Virus record (IMG/VR): IMGVR_UViG_3300037504_000230
Span: 1 to 56,801 of that record
Source: a virus
Strand: one strand, 5' to 3'
DNA: 56,801 bases
Shown: piece after piece, positions 25,696 to 32,543 of the stretch
Layout of the letters: every line of letters starts with the position of its first letter
Position numbering within the stretch: the first letter of the stretch is position 1
The notes under the pieces: model-generated
Database searches by the model: none
What the model was told of the DNA's origin: nothing
Seen by the model: the letters and a program-made list of their open reading frames with translations, nothing else
Position numbers and translations under genes: made by a program

Positions 25696-25909
25696 GCGCT
25701 GGCTCCCGCATGATCGGGCGCTTGAACGTATAGCGCAGCGCATAGCCACGTTTCCGCTCTATAGTGCTGACGGCTACCAACTCCCAACCATGACGGCCAG
25801 CGTCGCTGAGGAACTCAATGTCGTCAGCGGACTTCAGCATGTGCTTGCCGGTGTATTGCAGATACTCCCATTGCTGTGGCGCGGCAATCATTTGTGCTTG
25901 CATTGGCAT
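25688..25909 (-). CDS. DUF4177-like small protein
   Basis: 73 residues from ATG 25909, preceded by GGGAAGGA. The core WEYLQYT followed by FLSDAGRHGWELVAVSTI and YTFKRP is the DUF4177 pattern. Function unknown for this family. It overlaps the ParB-like gene by eight bases. Confidence 0.7.
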   Translation of the reverse strand: MPMQAQMIAAPQQWEYLQYTGKHMLKSADDIEFLSDAGRHGWELVAVSTIERKRGYALRYTFKRPIMREPAHD

Positions 25910-25913
25910 ACAA

Positions 25914-26426
25914 TCATCCTTCCCACTGCTCGCGCAGGATGCGCAAATCATCCTGCAGTGCTCTGATAATCGCATCCGTATGTTTCGTCATGTGCTCAAG
26001 TTGGCCCTCTAGCCGCATGGCATACGCGCGGTAGAACTCGCCGTCCTTGGCGCTGGTGTCCGGCGTGGTCGCGCGGCGGTCCCAGGCGGCCCAGGCTGCG
26101 TCTATGTGACCATGGACGGCGGTCTTAACATTGCGCCCGCGGCACCGCACGTAAATCAGGCCCGGTACACCGTCGGCGCATGCTGCCTCTCCGCAGAACG
26201 GGCAGCGTTTATGTGGCGGCCATTGCTCGGCGGCGGGTATGATGTCCTGGTCTACGCGGGAGAATCGTATTAAGAAATCCGACGGCCCTATACTGTAACT
26301 GAGGCCCTCGAATCCAATAGGGCCATCTAACGGCCTTACCTTAATCCTTCCTTCGTCCACATGGAGAACTTTAACGATGCCGCCCTCTTCATTCATCCAC
26401 ACTTGCCCAACTTCGACTCTACCCAT
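25914..26426 (-). CDS. Lar-like zinc-ribbon protein with incomplete zinc site
   Basis: 170 residues. N-terminal SH3-like segment (VEVGQVWMNEEGGIVKVL), then from about residue 73 a Lar restriction-alleviation-type ribbon KRCPFCGEAACADGVPG and IDAAWAAWDRRA. The second cysteine pair expected in Lar is reduced to one (VRCRGRNV). The C-terminus is coiled. A second copy with all cysteines is at 30872-31630. If it works like Lar it would modulate host restriction, but the missing ligands argue for altered function. Confidence 0.65.
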   Translation of the reverse strand: MGRVEVGQVWMNEEGGIVKVLHVDEGRIKVRPLDGPIGFEGLSYSIGPSDFLIRFSRVDQDIIPAAEQWPPHKRCPFCGEAACADGVPGLIYVRCRGRNVKTAVHGHIDAAWAAWDRRATTPDTSAKDGEFYRAYAMRLEGQLEHMTKHTDAIIRALQDDLRILREQWEG

Positions 26427-26940
26427 TAATCATCCCTCCGTAGCATCCATACTCCCGCATCACGTCCCGATACTTCCCGCAGCGCTCGGCGCATAGTCCG
26501 CCGCGATAGACGCATAGCGGGACCATGTGCGCCTGTAGCGCCTTGTCCGCATCACCCATCGCCTCGCGGACCGCCTCCCAGACTATCCGCGTATCCACCC
26601 ATGCGCGGTGACATAGGCGCATATGGCTAATATTGATAATGGCCTGCGCGTTGGCCCAGGCGCAAAGGTCGCGTAACTGTGGATAGGCCGCATCATGCCT
26701 AACGCGGTCCGGGCGCTGGGTGCGAACAAACCACTCGACGCCGATCTTGTGGCGCACGAGGTGCGTATGTACGCGGTTGGTTACGCCGTGGATCTCAATC
26801 CAGAACATCTGCGTCCGGATCGGGCTGTGGCCTAGCGCGTAGGCGTGTACTGGGTCCATATCCACGTCGTGGTAGGTCGTGGCGCTAAAGGCGTGCATCA
26901 TAAGGCTGTAAGGCGTGCATTTGTCAATCGTTACATTCAA
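26419..26940 (-). CDS. ThyX-like (flavin-dependent thymidylate synthase-like) protein
   Basis: 173 residues with ATG 26940 after GGAGGG. The motif FWIEIHGVTNRVHTHLVRHK then EWFVRTQR parallels the ThyX segment that carries RHRxxSxxxxSxR, and MRLCHRAWVDTRIVWEAVREAM parallels the AQWEIR region. Key serines are replaced (RHKIGVEWFVRTQR), and it is shorter than usual (210-250). It may be a diverged enzyme acting on another nucleotide or an inactive relative. It is read from a promoter at 26961-26989. Confidence 0.55.
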   Translation of the reverse strand: MNVTIDKCTPYSLMMHAFSATTYHDVDMDPVHAYALGHSPIRTQMFWIEIHGVTNRVHTHLVRHKIGVEWFVRTQRPDRVRHDAAYPQLRDLCAWANAQAIINISHMRLCHRAWVDTRIVWEAVREAMGDADKALQAHMVPLCVYRGGLCAERCGKYRDVMREYGCYGGMING

Positions 26941-26960
26941 ATTTCCCTCCTTATATCCTC

Positions 26961-26989
26961 ATTGTACCATAATCCATCTATGACTTCAA
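26961..26989 (-). promoter_or_regulatory. Sigma70-type promoter
   Basis: Minus-strand TTGAAG (26989-26984), 17-base spacer, TACAAT (26966-26961) with extended -10 TATGG. It faces the ThyX-like gene and the packaging genes beyond. Confidence 0.75.
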
Positions 26990-27096
26990 CTTTTCGCCTT
27001 CCGGCGCGCCTCCCGGCGATGCTGGCGGCGCATGTGTCGCCGTAGTCGCCAGCGCTTACGCTTGGGCGGGCGCCTACGGGAGCGGGATTTGCCCAT
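26986..27096 (-). CDS. Possible arginine-rich 36-residue peptide
   Basis: A 36-codon frame from ATG 27096 to TGA 26986 encodes a peptide in which about half the residues are Arg or Lys (starts MGKSRSRRRPPKRKRWRL). It overlaps the end of the holin-like gene by 23 bases and fills the gap before the promoter. No Shine-Dalgarno is evident. Basic peptides of this kind can bind nucleic acid, but translation is unproven. Confidence 0.3.
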   Translation of the reverse strand: MGKSRSRRRPPKRKRWRLRRHMRRQHRREARRKAKS

Positions 27097-27421
27097 TAGC
27101 TATCGCCGTCACAACTAACATAATCAGCGCCGCGACCAGGAGTGTAATTAAAATGCCCTCGACTATATTCAAGGCGCGCTTGAATATAGAGACTGTGGGC
27201 TGCATATCCGCCACCATGGCCTCTAACTCGTCAACGCGGATATTTGTGCACTTGTTGGCGTCCTGCAAGTGCCCGATGACGCGCGTTAAGTCACCGCGCA
27301 GCTCCTCGATAGCGCGCTCGTTGGCAGCAAAACCTGACTGTACCAGGGTCTCTAGCCGCGTTAAACGACGCTCCGTGCCCAGGTCGCCGGTTTGCGGGAG
27401 TGCTGGCGGCGGCGTGCCCAT
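27074..27421 (-). CDS. Holin-like protein with coiled coil and one membrane segment
   Basis: 115 residues from ATG 27421 behind CAGGAGCTAAT. A coiled coil (ERRLTRLETLVQSGFAANER and IEELRGDLTRVIGHL) is followed by a C-terminal transmembrane helix (VEGILITLLVAALIMLVVTAI). This is the layout of XhlA-like holin or membrane-associated lysis proteins. It directly follows the M23 endolysin gene (two bases apart). Confidence 0.6.
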   Translation of the reverse strand: MGTPPPALPQTGDLGTERRLTRLETLVQSGFAANERAIEELRGDLTRVIGHLQDANKCTNIRVDELEAMVADMQPTVSIFKRALNIVEGILITLLVAALIMLVVTAIANGQIPLP

Positions 27422-27422
27422 A

Positions 27423-27977
27423 TTAGCTCCTGTCGTCCCGCACCAGGGCGTTGACCTCATCCGCGCCGATATGCTCCATGAGCACGTCAACCGGATTTAG
27501 CCAGCCGTCGCCACTCAGCCACTCACGAGTATAGGCGCGGCTGCGCATGTCTAGGTGTAGGTGGTCGCCTGTGCGCCAGTCGGCAAATGCGCCTAGCTTA
27601 TCGCCTGGCCCGACGTGCTCGCCTACACGAACCACTGGTGTGATGTGTGCATAGCGCATCCACAGGTCTGGCGCGTGCCGAACCACAACCATACCGACGC
27701 CCGACCAGTTATCGGTTACGTAGGCGACGTGGCCGGATGTGATCGCATAGACACTGAGGCCCAGCGTGCGCTCAATGTCACCACGCCCGCCGATCTCTAG
27801 GTTGATGTCGATGCCGGTGTGGACGGCTGGGTTGTGGAATTGCGCAACGTACCACAGTCGGGCCGGATAGTCCCACACAGGCACCGGCAGGACCCACCGT
27901 GACTGCTGCTCTAGCTCGCGTTGGTATTGCCATAGCTCACAGAGTTTTTCTAGTTGTTCGCCTAACCGTTGGTCCAT
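27423..27977 (-). CDS. M23 (LytM-type) peptidase, probable endolysin
   Basis: 184 residues. An N-terminal helix is followed by the zinc metallopeptidase motif HTGIDIN (His and Asp ligands) and the HLHLD motif near residue 145, plus RYAHITP between them. These are the M23 active-site features. There is no signal peptide, so export would rely on a holin. Its product cuts peptide cross-links in peptidoglycan. The adjacent downstream gene is holin-like. Confidence 0.85.
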   Translation of the reverse strand: MDQRLGEQLEKLCELWQYQRELEQQSRWVLPVPVWDYPARLWYVAQFHNPAVHTGIDINLEIGGRGDIERTLGLSVYAITSGHVAYVTDNWSGVGMVVVRHAPDLWMRYAHITPVVRVGEHVGPGDKLGAFADWRTGDHLHLDMRSRAYTREWLSGDGWLNPVDVLMEHIGADEVNALVRDDRS

Positions 27978-28264
27978 TATTCCTCCAGTGCGCCATACCA
28001 GCGCAGGACATCCTCGGCGCGGTGGATAATAGGGATTGTGCCGCTGTCGTGGTTGAGCTGCTGTTGATCTGAGATCGGCGCGCCAGGGCGTTTTACCTCA
28101 AAGACTTGCCATTGCCCGCGCCAGTATACGAGAAGGTCGCCAGGACATTGCGAGTCCGGGACCGTGCTGATATCATATACGCCAGCACCGCACTGGCGCA
28201 ATGCATCCTCAATCACGGACTGGTTACGGTCGCGGCGGGCGTGCCAGTGCGGGCGGCCCATCAT
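27977..28264 (-). CDS. VRR-NUC-like nuclease
   Basis: 95 residues. The pattern RDRNQSVIEDALRQCGAGV, then CPGDLLVYW and QVFEVKRPG, is the PD-(D/E)xK fold of small phage VRR-NUC nucleases, with D and ExK in place. It may process branched DNA during replication or packaging. It overlaps the upstream gene by four bases. Confidence 0.7.
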   Translation of the reverse strand: MMGRPHWHARRDRNQSVIEDALRQCGAGVYDISTVPDSQCPGDLLVYWRGQWQVFEVKRPGAPISDQQQLNHDSGTIPIIHRAEDVLRWYGALEE

Positions 28265-28638
28265 TCCTCTACATCGCCGATATAGTCAACGTGTACATCG
28301 CCGATATAGTCAACGTGAGCATGCTCGCCGGCGACCGAGTAGATATGAAGCTCCTCTGACAGATTGACGCCGCCCATGCCAACATTTCCACTTGTGCTAA
28401 TGGTTGTCTCTGGAGAACTATTGAATATCAGTTCATCCGAGTCATTCGAATAAATATAAATAAGATCTTCAGACTCCTCAAATGAAACGCTGGCGTCCTC
28501 AATGCTCCACACAGGCGGCCATACAATGTCGTATCCTTGCGTGCTGTCCTCTTCGCTCTCCTTGGCGTCCAAAGAGAACGGGACCAATGCGGATAGCGCG
28601 CACAATCCGACCGATTTTAAGAATTTTCTACGATTCAT
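28261..28638 (-). CDS. Secreted protein with a twin-arginine (Tat) signal
   Basis: 125 residues from ATG 28638, after GAGGGGCGA. The N-terminus MNRRKFLKSVGLCALSALVP is a textbook Tat signal (RRxFLK followed by a hydrophobic stretch, then SLDA). The mature part is acidic and beta-rich, and contains SGNVGMGGVNLSEELHIYS, which recalls the GNVGIGTTSPSEKLHI element of tail fibres. It ends in a duplicated VDYIGDVH unit from a 24-base tandem repeat. The long upstream extension is rejected because it overlaps the zinc-ribbon gene. It may act outside the cytoplasm, for example in exclusion of other phages (guess). Confidence 0.65.
   Translation of the reverse strand: MNRRKFLKSVGLCALSALVPFSLDAKESEEDSTQGYDIVWPPVWSIEDASVSFEESEDLIYIYSNDSDELIFNSSPETTISTSGNVGMGGVNLSEELHIYSVAGEHAHVDYIGDVHVDYIGDVEE
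28270..28317. repeat. 24-base tandem duplication
   Basis: Two perfect copies (28270-28293 and 28294-28317) at the end of the Tat-signal protein gene, encoding the repeated HVDYIGDV. In-frame multiples of three suggest recent slippage. Confidence 0.9.
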
Positions 28639-28657
28639 TACTTCGCCCCTCATTACT

Positions 28658-28897
28658 TCACCCCAATTCATCGATTGCCTTTCCGCAATACGGACAGAAG
28701 TTCGCGGCAGTCTCTGGTGTAGCGGCGGCGCTATCAAATGCGCCACTATCACGCCATGTGATATCATCACTAGTGATATTATAGATCCATAGCATAATGA
28801 AACATTTCCCACATGACGGGCACTGGATAAGAGGGAATATATGCGAGAGGTAAATCCCAGCCTCAGTCTTGCCTTTACTTACCCATGCGGCAGTCAT
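28658..28897 (-). CDS. Zinc-ribbon protein
   Basis: 79 residues with two cysteine knuckles, CPSCGKC (about 26-32) and FCPYCGKAI (about 67-75), 36 residues apart. This forms a typical zinc ribbon. It is one of many small zinc-binding proteins encoded by this phage. Its start overlaps the stop of the preceding 57-residue gene. Function not known. Confidence 0.75.
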   Translation of the reverse strand: MTAAWVSKGKTEAGIYLSHIFPLIQCPSCGKCFIMLWIYNITSDDITWRDSGAFDSAAATPETAANFCPYCGKAIDELG

Positions 28898-29070
28898 TAC
28901 TCCTCCTCGTATGCCGCTGCGTCATTCTCGATAGCGCGCGCCATGCATACGTTACAGATAAGTTTCCCGTCGTGGTAACTATCGGTGTCCACCACGGACA
29001 GTGGGAGATCGGCGTGCTTGCAGATAAAACAGCGCTTCTCGTCACCGTAACGTTCGCGTTCTTCAGTCAT
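28897..29070 (-). CDS. Small zinc-binding protein
   Basis: 57 residues from ATG 29070 to TAA that overlaps the next ATG (TAATG). It carries CFICK near residue 15 and CNVCMARAIEN near 42, a CxxC...CxxC pair spaced like a ribbon, and an acidic tail. No Shine-Dalgarno is seen directly upstream, where a possible RNA fold lies. Confidence 0.65.
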   Translation of the reverse strand: MTEERERYGDEKRCFICKHADLPLSVVDTDSYHDGKLICNVCMARAIENDAAAYEEE

Positions 29071-29076
29071 AATTCA

Positions 29077-29165
29077 GAGAGGCGGGAGCAGCGGAGCTCC
29101 GCGCAAAGGAGGTGGGCCGATGTCTGCCCGTAAAAACGCAGTTCTCCACCCGCTCCCACACTCTC
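29077..29165. ncRNA. Possible folded RNA or inverted-repeat region between genes
   Basis: About 90 bases with no gene. GAGAG (29077-29081) can pair with CTCTC (29161-29165) and GGGAGC (29084-29089) with GCTCCC (29152-29157). Inside are a GCGGAGCTCCGC palindrome and a GGGC/GCCC hairpin (29114-29117 with 29126-29129). A plus-strand 21-codon frame with good Shine-Dalgarno also lies here. The fold could act as the leader of the 57-residue gene. Weak evidence. Confidence 0.3.
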
Positions 29166-29453
29166 TTACTCCCGTCGCCGCGTGATTAAATAGGCGCTCT
29201 GATTAGCGATTAGCGCCTCGATAGCCAAAAACAGCAAGCCCAACGCGCCGTCACGGGTGCATCTCACAGATTCTAGTACCTCGGCGCAGGCCAGGCCAAA
29301 AACGACCGCGCTCACAATGAGAATGAGCGCGCCCATAACGAGTTGTTTGTAGCCGGACGTTAGTCGCTCGAATTGCTCACGTAGTCCAGGAATGTAGGAG
29401 AACGCCAGCGATAACGCAACGCCTGCGATTGATGCCAATTGCTCTGAAGTCAT
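29166..29453 (-). CDS. Membrane protein, holin-like
   Basis: 95 residues from ATG 29453 behind AAGGAGGTGTGT. Hydrophobic segments at about 3-22, 37-59 and 69-90 (the second is VMGALILIVSAVVFGLACAEV) suggest two or three membrane helices with a basic C-terminus (RRRE). Size and layout fit a holin or small antiholin. It is the first gene after the promoter at 29483-29512. Confidence 0.6.
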   Translation of the reverse strand: MTSEQLASIAGVALSLAFSYIPGLREQFERLTSGYKQLVMGALILIVSAVVFGLACAEVLESVRCTRDGALGLLFLAIEALIANQSAYLITRRRE

Positions 29454-29482
29454 ACACACCTCCTTCGTTGGTTTACACCCTC

Positions 29483-29512
29483 AGTATACCATAGTTGTCA
29501 AGGGAGTGCAAA
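29483..29512 (-). promoter_or_regulatory. Sigma70-type promoter after a terminator
   Basis: Minus-strand TTTGCA (29512-29507), 18-base spacer, TATACT (29488-29483) with extended -10 TATGG. A terminator for the upstream ParM operon overlaps its upstream edge, so the lysis-related genes form a new transcription unit. Confidence 0.7.
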
Positions 29513-29547
29513 TAAAAACGGGCGCGTGACGTGAATCACACGCGCCC
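29513..29547 (-). terminator. Intrinsic terminator
   Basis: Stem GGGCGCGTG/CACGCGCCC (nine base pairs, 29539-29547 with 29520-29528) followed on the minus strand by GTTTTTATTT. It ends the operon carrying the ParM-like gene. Confidence 0.85.
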
Positions 29548-29567
29548 TGGCGCCGGTTAGAAGTCAG

Positions 29568-29894
29568 CTAACTGAGTAGGTCCGGCGGAACGTATGCCCA
29601 GTGGGTGTAGCGACACGCCCGCAGTAACCGCGCCATATCCCCCTGGAATGGACCGGCACAATGCCCTGCCCCTTTGCGTCGGTACACGATAATTCCCGCG
29701 TCGTAGTCCGGCATCGCCTCGTCCCACGTATGAAAGAATACAGCCCTGGATGTAAGTAGCGCCGTGTTTTTCTGGTCACGGCGGCGCAACTCCTCATTTT
29801 CGCGGACGAGACCCTCGACAAACTCGACGTGCTCTGGGAATAATACACGTATCAACCGAGTCTTCAGCCAAGTCTTGATACATACCCTCCACAT
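29568..29894 (-). CDS. Protein of unknown function
   Basis: 108 residues from ATG 29894 with TAAGGAGGTATGAT upstream. N-terminal amphipathic helix (MWRVCIKTWLKTRLIRVLF), a short coiled coil (HVEFVEGLVRENEELRRR), then a mixed domain. It follows the ParM-like gene closely and ends before the terminator. It might be an accessory factor of the ParM filament, but no ribbon-helix-helix motif is visible. Confidence 0.6.
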   Translation of the reverse strand: MWRVCIKTWLKTRLIRVLFPEHVEFVEGLVRENEELRRRDQKNTALLTSRAVFFHTWDEAMPDYDAGIIVYRRKGAGHCAGPFQGDMARLLRACRYTHWAYVPPDLLS

Positions 29895-29895
29895 A

Positions 29896-30885
29896 TCATA
29901 CCTCCTTATCCTTGAATACATGCTCTATCGACTTCCAAAACCCTACGGCGTTCGCCGCCCACGGGTTTGTCACCAGTCTGCTATTGGGATGCCATGCCCG
30001 TAACCGCGTCAATATCGCCGATGCGCCACCGCCGCTCACAAGGTGATGTCTGACGCTGGCGCGGTCACTCACCTTGTTGTCTAACTCGGCGATAACTAGC
30101 GTGCTAAGCGTGTCTAGCGCGGCGTTAATCGTTTTTACCGCGCTGACCTCCTTATCGTAAACCGTGAACGTCTGACGGCGACCGACTAGGGCCGCCTCGG
30201 CGCCCGCGTAGTCCAGGCGGCGCCCGTGGTCGCTGGCGAACACTTGTATTGAGCGCACGATGTCGCTCATGCCGTGCTCGATGCTGCCAGACGAATCGCC
30301 GACATAGCGCACACCAGCGCCTTCGTAATGGTCCACGGTCGCGAAGTCGGTTGTATACGTGCCGATGTCTGTTGCAACTGTTCGCCCGCGCAGTGGATGC
30401 GACTGGCCCTCATCGTCTACTGTGACGCTGAAGTAGCTCCCGACCGGCTGTGGCAGAATTAGCGGGATAGCTACGCGTACATCGTGCTCCGTACCGTTAT
30501 ACGTGAATCGATAGCGGCCCTCAAGGTCGCGGCGCGCCGCTGCCTTATTTGCATCGTTATAATAGAGCGTTGGAAGTCCGACGCACAGCGCGACATCACC
30601 GCGTATGCCTAGCCTACCTAACGCGGTTAGCATCAGGACCCGCATGAGGTGCGCATCCCGGCGCTCACCGAAGTGCATCAGCGCATCGGTAGCGGCCTGC
30701 TCGCGTGCGTAGTCGCCGATAAACCACGACTGGTCGCCGAGCGCTAGGGTGTCGCCGCCGTTACCTAGCGTGAAGTGGATGTCGTGGGCGGGCGCGGCGG
30801 TGGACGGGAAGTGCACGAGGCGCTTGCCGTCGTATGCCTTGACGTAGCCGTTGCCGATGTCAAGGCCGACTTTAGTCGTTGTCAT
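29896..30885 (-). CDS. ParM/Alp-type actin-like ATPase
   Basis: 329 residues from ATG 30885 (AGGAGG seven bases upstream). A longer frame upstream is rejected. Phosphate-1 motif GLDIGNGYVKAYDG (about 7-20), phosphate-2 motif VATDIGTYTTDF (about 165-176) and adenosine motif LVSGGGASAI (about 285-294) mark the actin/Hsp70 fold, close to plasmid and phage segregation actins. It would polymerise with ATP to move DNA or organise replication. No adjacent ParR gene is evident. RHH proteins occur at 42375, 46893 and 48680. Confidence 0.85.
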   Translation of the reverse strand: MTTTKVGLDIGNGYVKAYDGKRLVHFPSTAAPAHDIHFTLGNGGDTLALGDQSWFIGDYAREQAATDALMHFGERRDAHLMRVLMLTALGRLGIRGDVALCVGLPTLYYNDANKAAARRDLEGRYRFTYNGTEHDVRVAIPLILPQPVGSYFSVTVDDEGQSHPLRGRTVATDIGTYTTDFATVDHYEGAGVRYVGDSSGSIEHGMSDIVRSIQVFASDHGRRLDYAGAEAALVGRRQTFTVYDKEVSAVKTINAALDTLSTLVIAELDNKVSDRASVRHHLVSGGGASAILTRLRAWHPNSRLVTNPWAANAVGFWKSIEHVFKDKEV

Positions 30886-31630
30886 GGCTGACCTCCTCTG
30901 TCGGGCGCAGGCGCAATGTATCGCGCCAGTCAATACCCAACTCATCCAGTGGGATAGTAGTGGAGTAACTCACCTCACAGGCCCGCGCGTACCACGTCGA
31001 CTGCGTCGCCCTCGGCCTCTTTGAGCACCACCACGCCCGCCCATCAGCATCAACCGACCATGCCACCGCGTCCTCCGGTGCCTCATCCCAGTCGGGTGCG
31101 TACTCGCCAAGCGGGTCCTGGCGCACCGTTACCATGCGGCAGCGGCAGTTCGTAAACGGCCAACCCGATACGCCAAGGCGGGTTGGCTCATCAGCTGCCC
31201 GGCGGTCCCACGCGGCCCAGGCTGCGTCCAGCCGGCTATAGACGGCGGTCTTGACATCACACCCGCCGCAGCGCACATAGGTCTGGCCTGGTATACCATC
31301 GGCGTATGCTGTTCCTCCGCAGAACGGACAGCGCTTATGCTCGTGCTCACCTAGTGGATTTGCGCTCTCCAGTGCTTCGATCATCGCAGCCTCGACCTCG
31401 TCAAGGCGCGTCTGGGCGCGGAGTAACTCAACGGCAGCCTTGCCTAGCCTAATATCTATACGCAGAGCGTAGTCCATAACCACGCTGATATTATGCGTTA
31501 TGGCCCTCGCGTCTTGATCCTCCATTGAATCGGCCAAATCTAGAACAGCGTCCTTCATGTCGCCAGTATCGGCGCGCACTTTAGTCAGCGCCATTTGCGC
31601 GTCGGACATTGCGTTCTGTGTTGCGCTCAT
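30872..31630 (-). CDS. Lar-like zinc-ribbon protein (intact site)
   Basis: 252 residues from ATG 31630 (CTGAGGTCCTAGGT upstream). The helical N-terminal half is followed by a Lar-type ribbon KRCPFCGGTAYADGIPG, YVRCGGCDVKTAV and LDAAWAAWDRRA, with all four cysteines. It is closely similar to the ribbon at 25914-26426. The C-terminal 80 residues (TNCRCRMVTV, WSVDADGRAWWCSKR) have extra cysteines and tryptophans. Lar proteins alleviate type I restriction. The role here is inferred. Confidence 0.65.
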   Translation of the reverse strand: MSATQNAMSDAQMALTKVRADTGDMKDAVLDLADSMEDQDARAITHNISVVMDYALRIDIRLGKAAVELLRAQTRLDEVEAAMIEALESANPLGEHEHKRCPFCGGTAYADGIPGQTYVRCGGCDVKTAVYSRLDAAWAAWDRRAADEPTRLGVSGWPFTNCRCRMVTVRQDPLGEYAPDWDEAPEDAVAWSVDADGRAWWCSKRPRATQSTWYARACEVSYSTTIPLDELGIDWRDTLRLRPTEEVSHDND

Positions 31631-31644
31631 ACCTAGGACCTCAG

Positions 31645-32043
31645 TCACCGCCCACCTCCCCGCGCGTACAGCCACGCCTCAGTCAGTTTGCACCAGCGGT
31701 AGGCCGCGCGCTCATCAGCCTCCCATCCGGCGGCGTCGCGACGCACCGTCTTCAGAAGGTCACGTAGCGCCCTAACATCACCGTCACGCTCGACAACGAG
31801 CGCCTCCTGCGCAGTGCGCTCGGCGGCGTTCTTGCCGTTGATATCGCCGTTCTCATATGCGACGGCGATGGCCATGGCCTCGGCGCGCTCTAACGCCTCC
31901 TCGACTTGCGCTAACTGGACATGCCCATCCTGCGCCGCCTTTATGGCGCGCTCATAATCTGTAGCTAGCTCCCTAATATAGTCGAGGGTCACACCCTCGG
32001 CAAGTTGTCCTTCTTTACTTAATACCACTCTTTGCTCCATCAT
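31645..32043 (-). CDS. Helical protein of unknown function
   Basis: 132 residues, mostly alpha-helical with alternating charged residues (YIRELATDYERAIKAAQDG, ALRDLLKTVRRDAAGWEADE). It lies between SSB and the Lar-like gene. A paired ATG-ATG start. No family recognised. Confidence 0.65.
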   Translation of the reverse strand: MMEQRVVLSKEGQLAEGVTLDYIRELATDYERAIKAAQDGHVQLAQVEEALERAEAMAIAVAYENGDINGKNAAERTAQEALVVERDGDVRALRDLLKTVRRDAAGWEADERAAYRWCKLTEAWLYARGGGR

Positions 32044-32083
32044 TTCTCCTTATCCCTCCCACCCGCCCTATTTTAAGATTTAC

Positions 32084-32476
32084 CTAAAATGGAATTACTC
32101 CGTCGTCTCCATAGTCTTTTTCGTAGTCGTTGTCATCTAGTTCCTCAGGTGGCCTCTTGCCACCCAGGAACTTGACGGTGTAGGCGCTGACCTCATACGA
32201 GGCGCGCGCCTGCCCATCGTTGCCGGTCCAGATACGCGGTCCGCCCGTGGACTTATCCGGCGTCAGGCGGCCATCGACTAGAACGAGGCTACCCTTACTC
32301 AGATACTGATTACATGTCTCTGCCTGGCGGTTCCATGCGCTGACGCGGAACCAGGTTGTCTCGTCCTGGCCCGTGTTGGCGGCCACGCTGAGCGTTGTGA
32401 CAGGCGCACCCTGGGCGGTATAGCGAAGCTCAGGGTCGCGGCCTAAATAGCCTACGATTGTGATTTTACTATACAT
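32084..32476 (-). CDS. ssb: Single-stranded DNA-binding protein
   Basis: 130 residues. OB-fold pattern from MYSKITIVGYLGRDPELRYT through TWFRVSAWNRQAETCNQYLSKGSLVLVDGRL, and an acidic tail ending DDGVIPF, the SSB C-terminal partner-binding motif. AAAGGAG precedes the ATG, itself just downstream of a 10-base-pair hairpin. It covers single-stranded DNA in replication and recombination, next to the ERF gene. Confidence 0.95.
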   Translation of the reverse strand: MYSKITIVGYLGRDPELRYTAQGAPVTTLSVAANTGQDETTWFRVSAWNRQAETCNQYLSKGSLVLVDGRLTPDKSTGGPRIWTGNDGQARASYEVSAYTVKFLGGKRPPEELDDNDYEKDYGDDGVIPF

Positions 32477-32487
32477 AATTCTCCTTT

Positions 32488-32514
32488 CGAGGGCGGGTTA
32501 ACAGCCCGCCCTCG
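32488..32514 (-). promoter_or_regulatory. Hairpin in front of the ssb ribosome-binding site
   Basis: Perfect inverted repeat CGAGGGCGGG/CCCGCCCTCG (32488-32497 with 32505-32514), seven-base loop, with AAAGGAG a few bases beyond the 3' arm on the minus strand. There is no U-run, so it is not an intrinsic terminator. It may protect mRNA or control SSB translation. Confidence 0.65.
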
Positions 32515-32543
32515 CATTGTAGTTCTCATCATCCACAGGTTTA

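Noticed and set aside
28639-28812. Long start for the Tat-signal protein
   Set aside because: It overlaps the zinc-ribbon gene and would bury the twin-arginine signal; ATG 28638 has a good ribosome site.
29120-29185. Plus-strand 21-codon frame with AAAGGAGGT
   Set aside because: Isolated on the wrong strand with no promoter; mentioned only as an alternative for the folded region.
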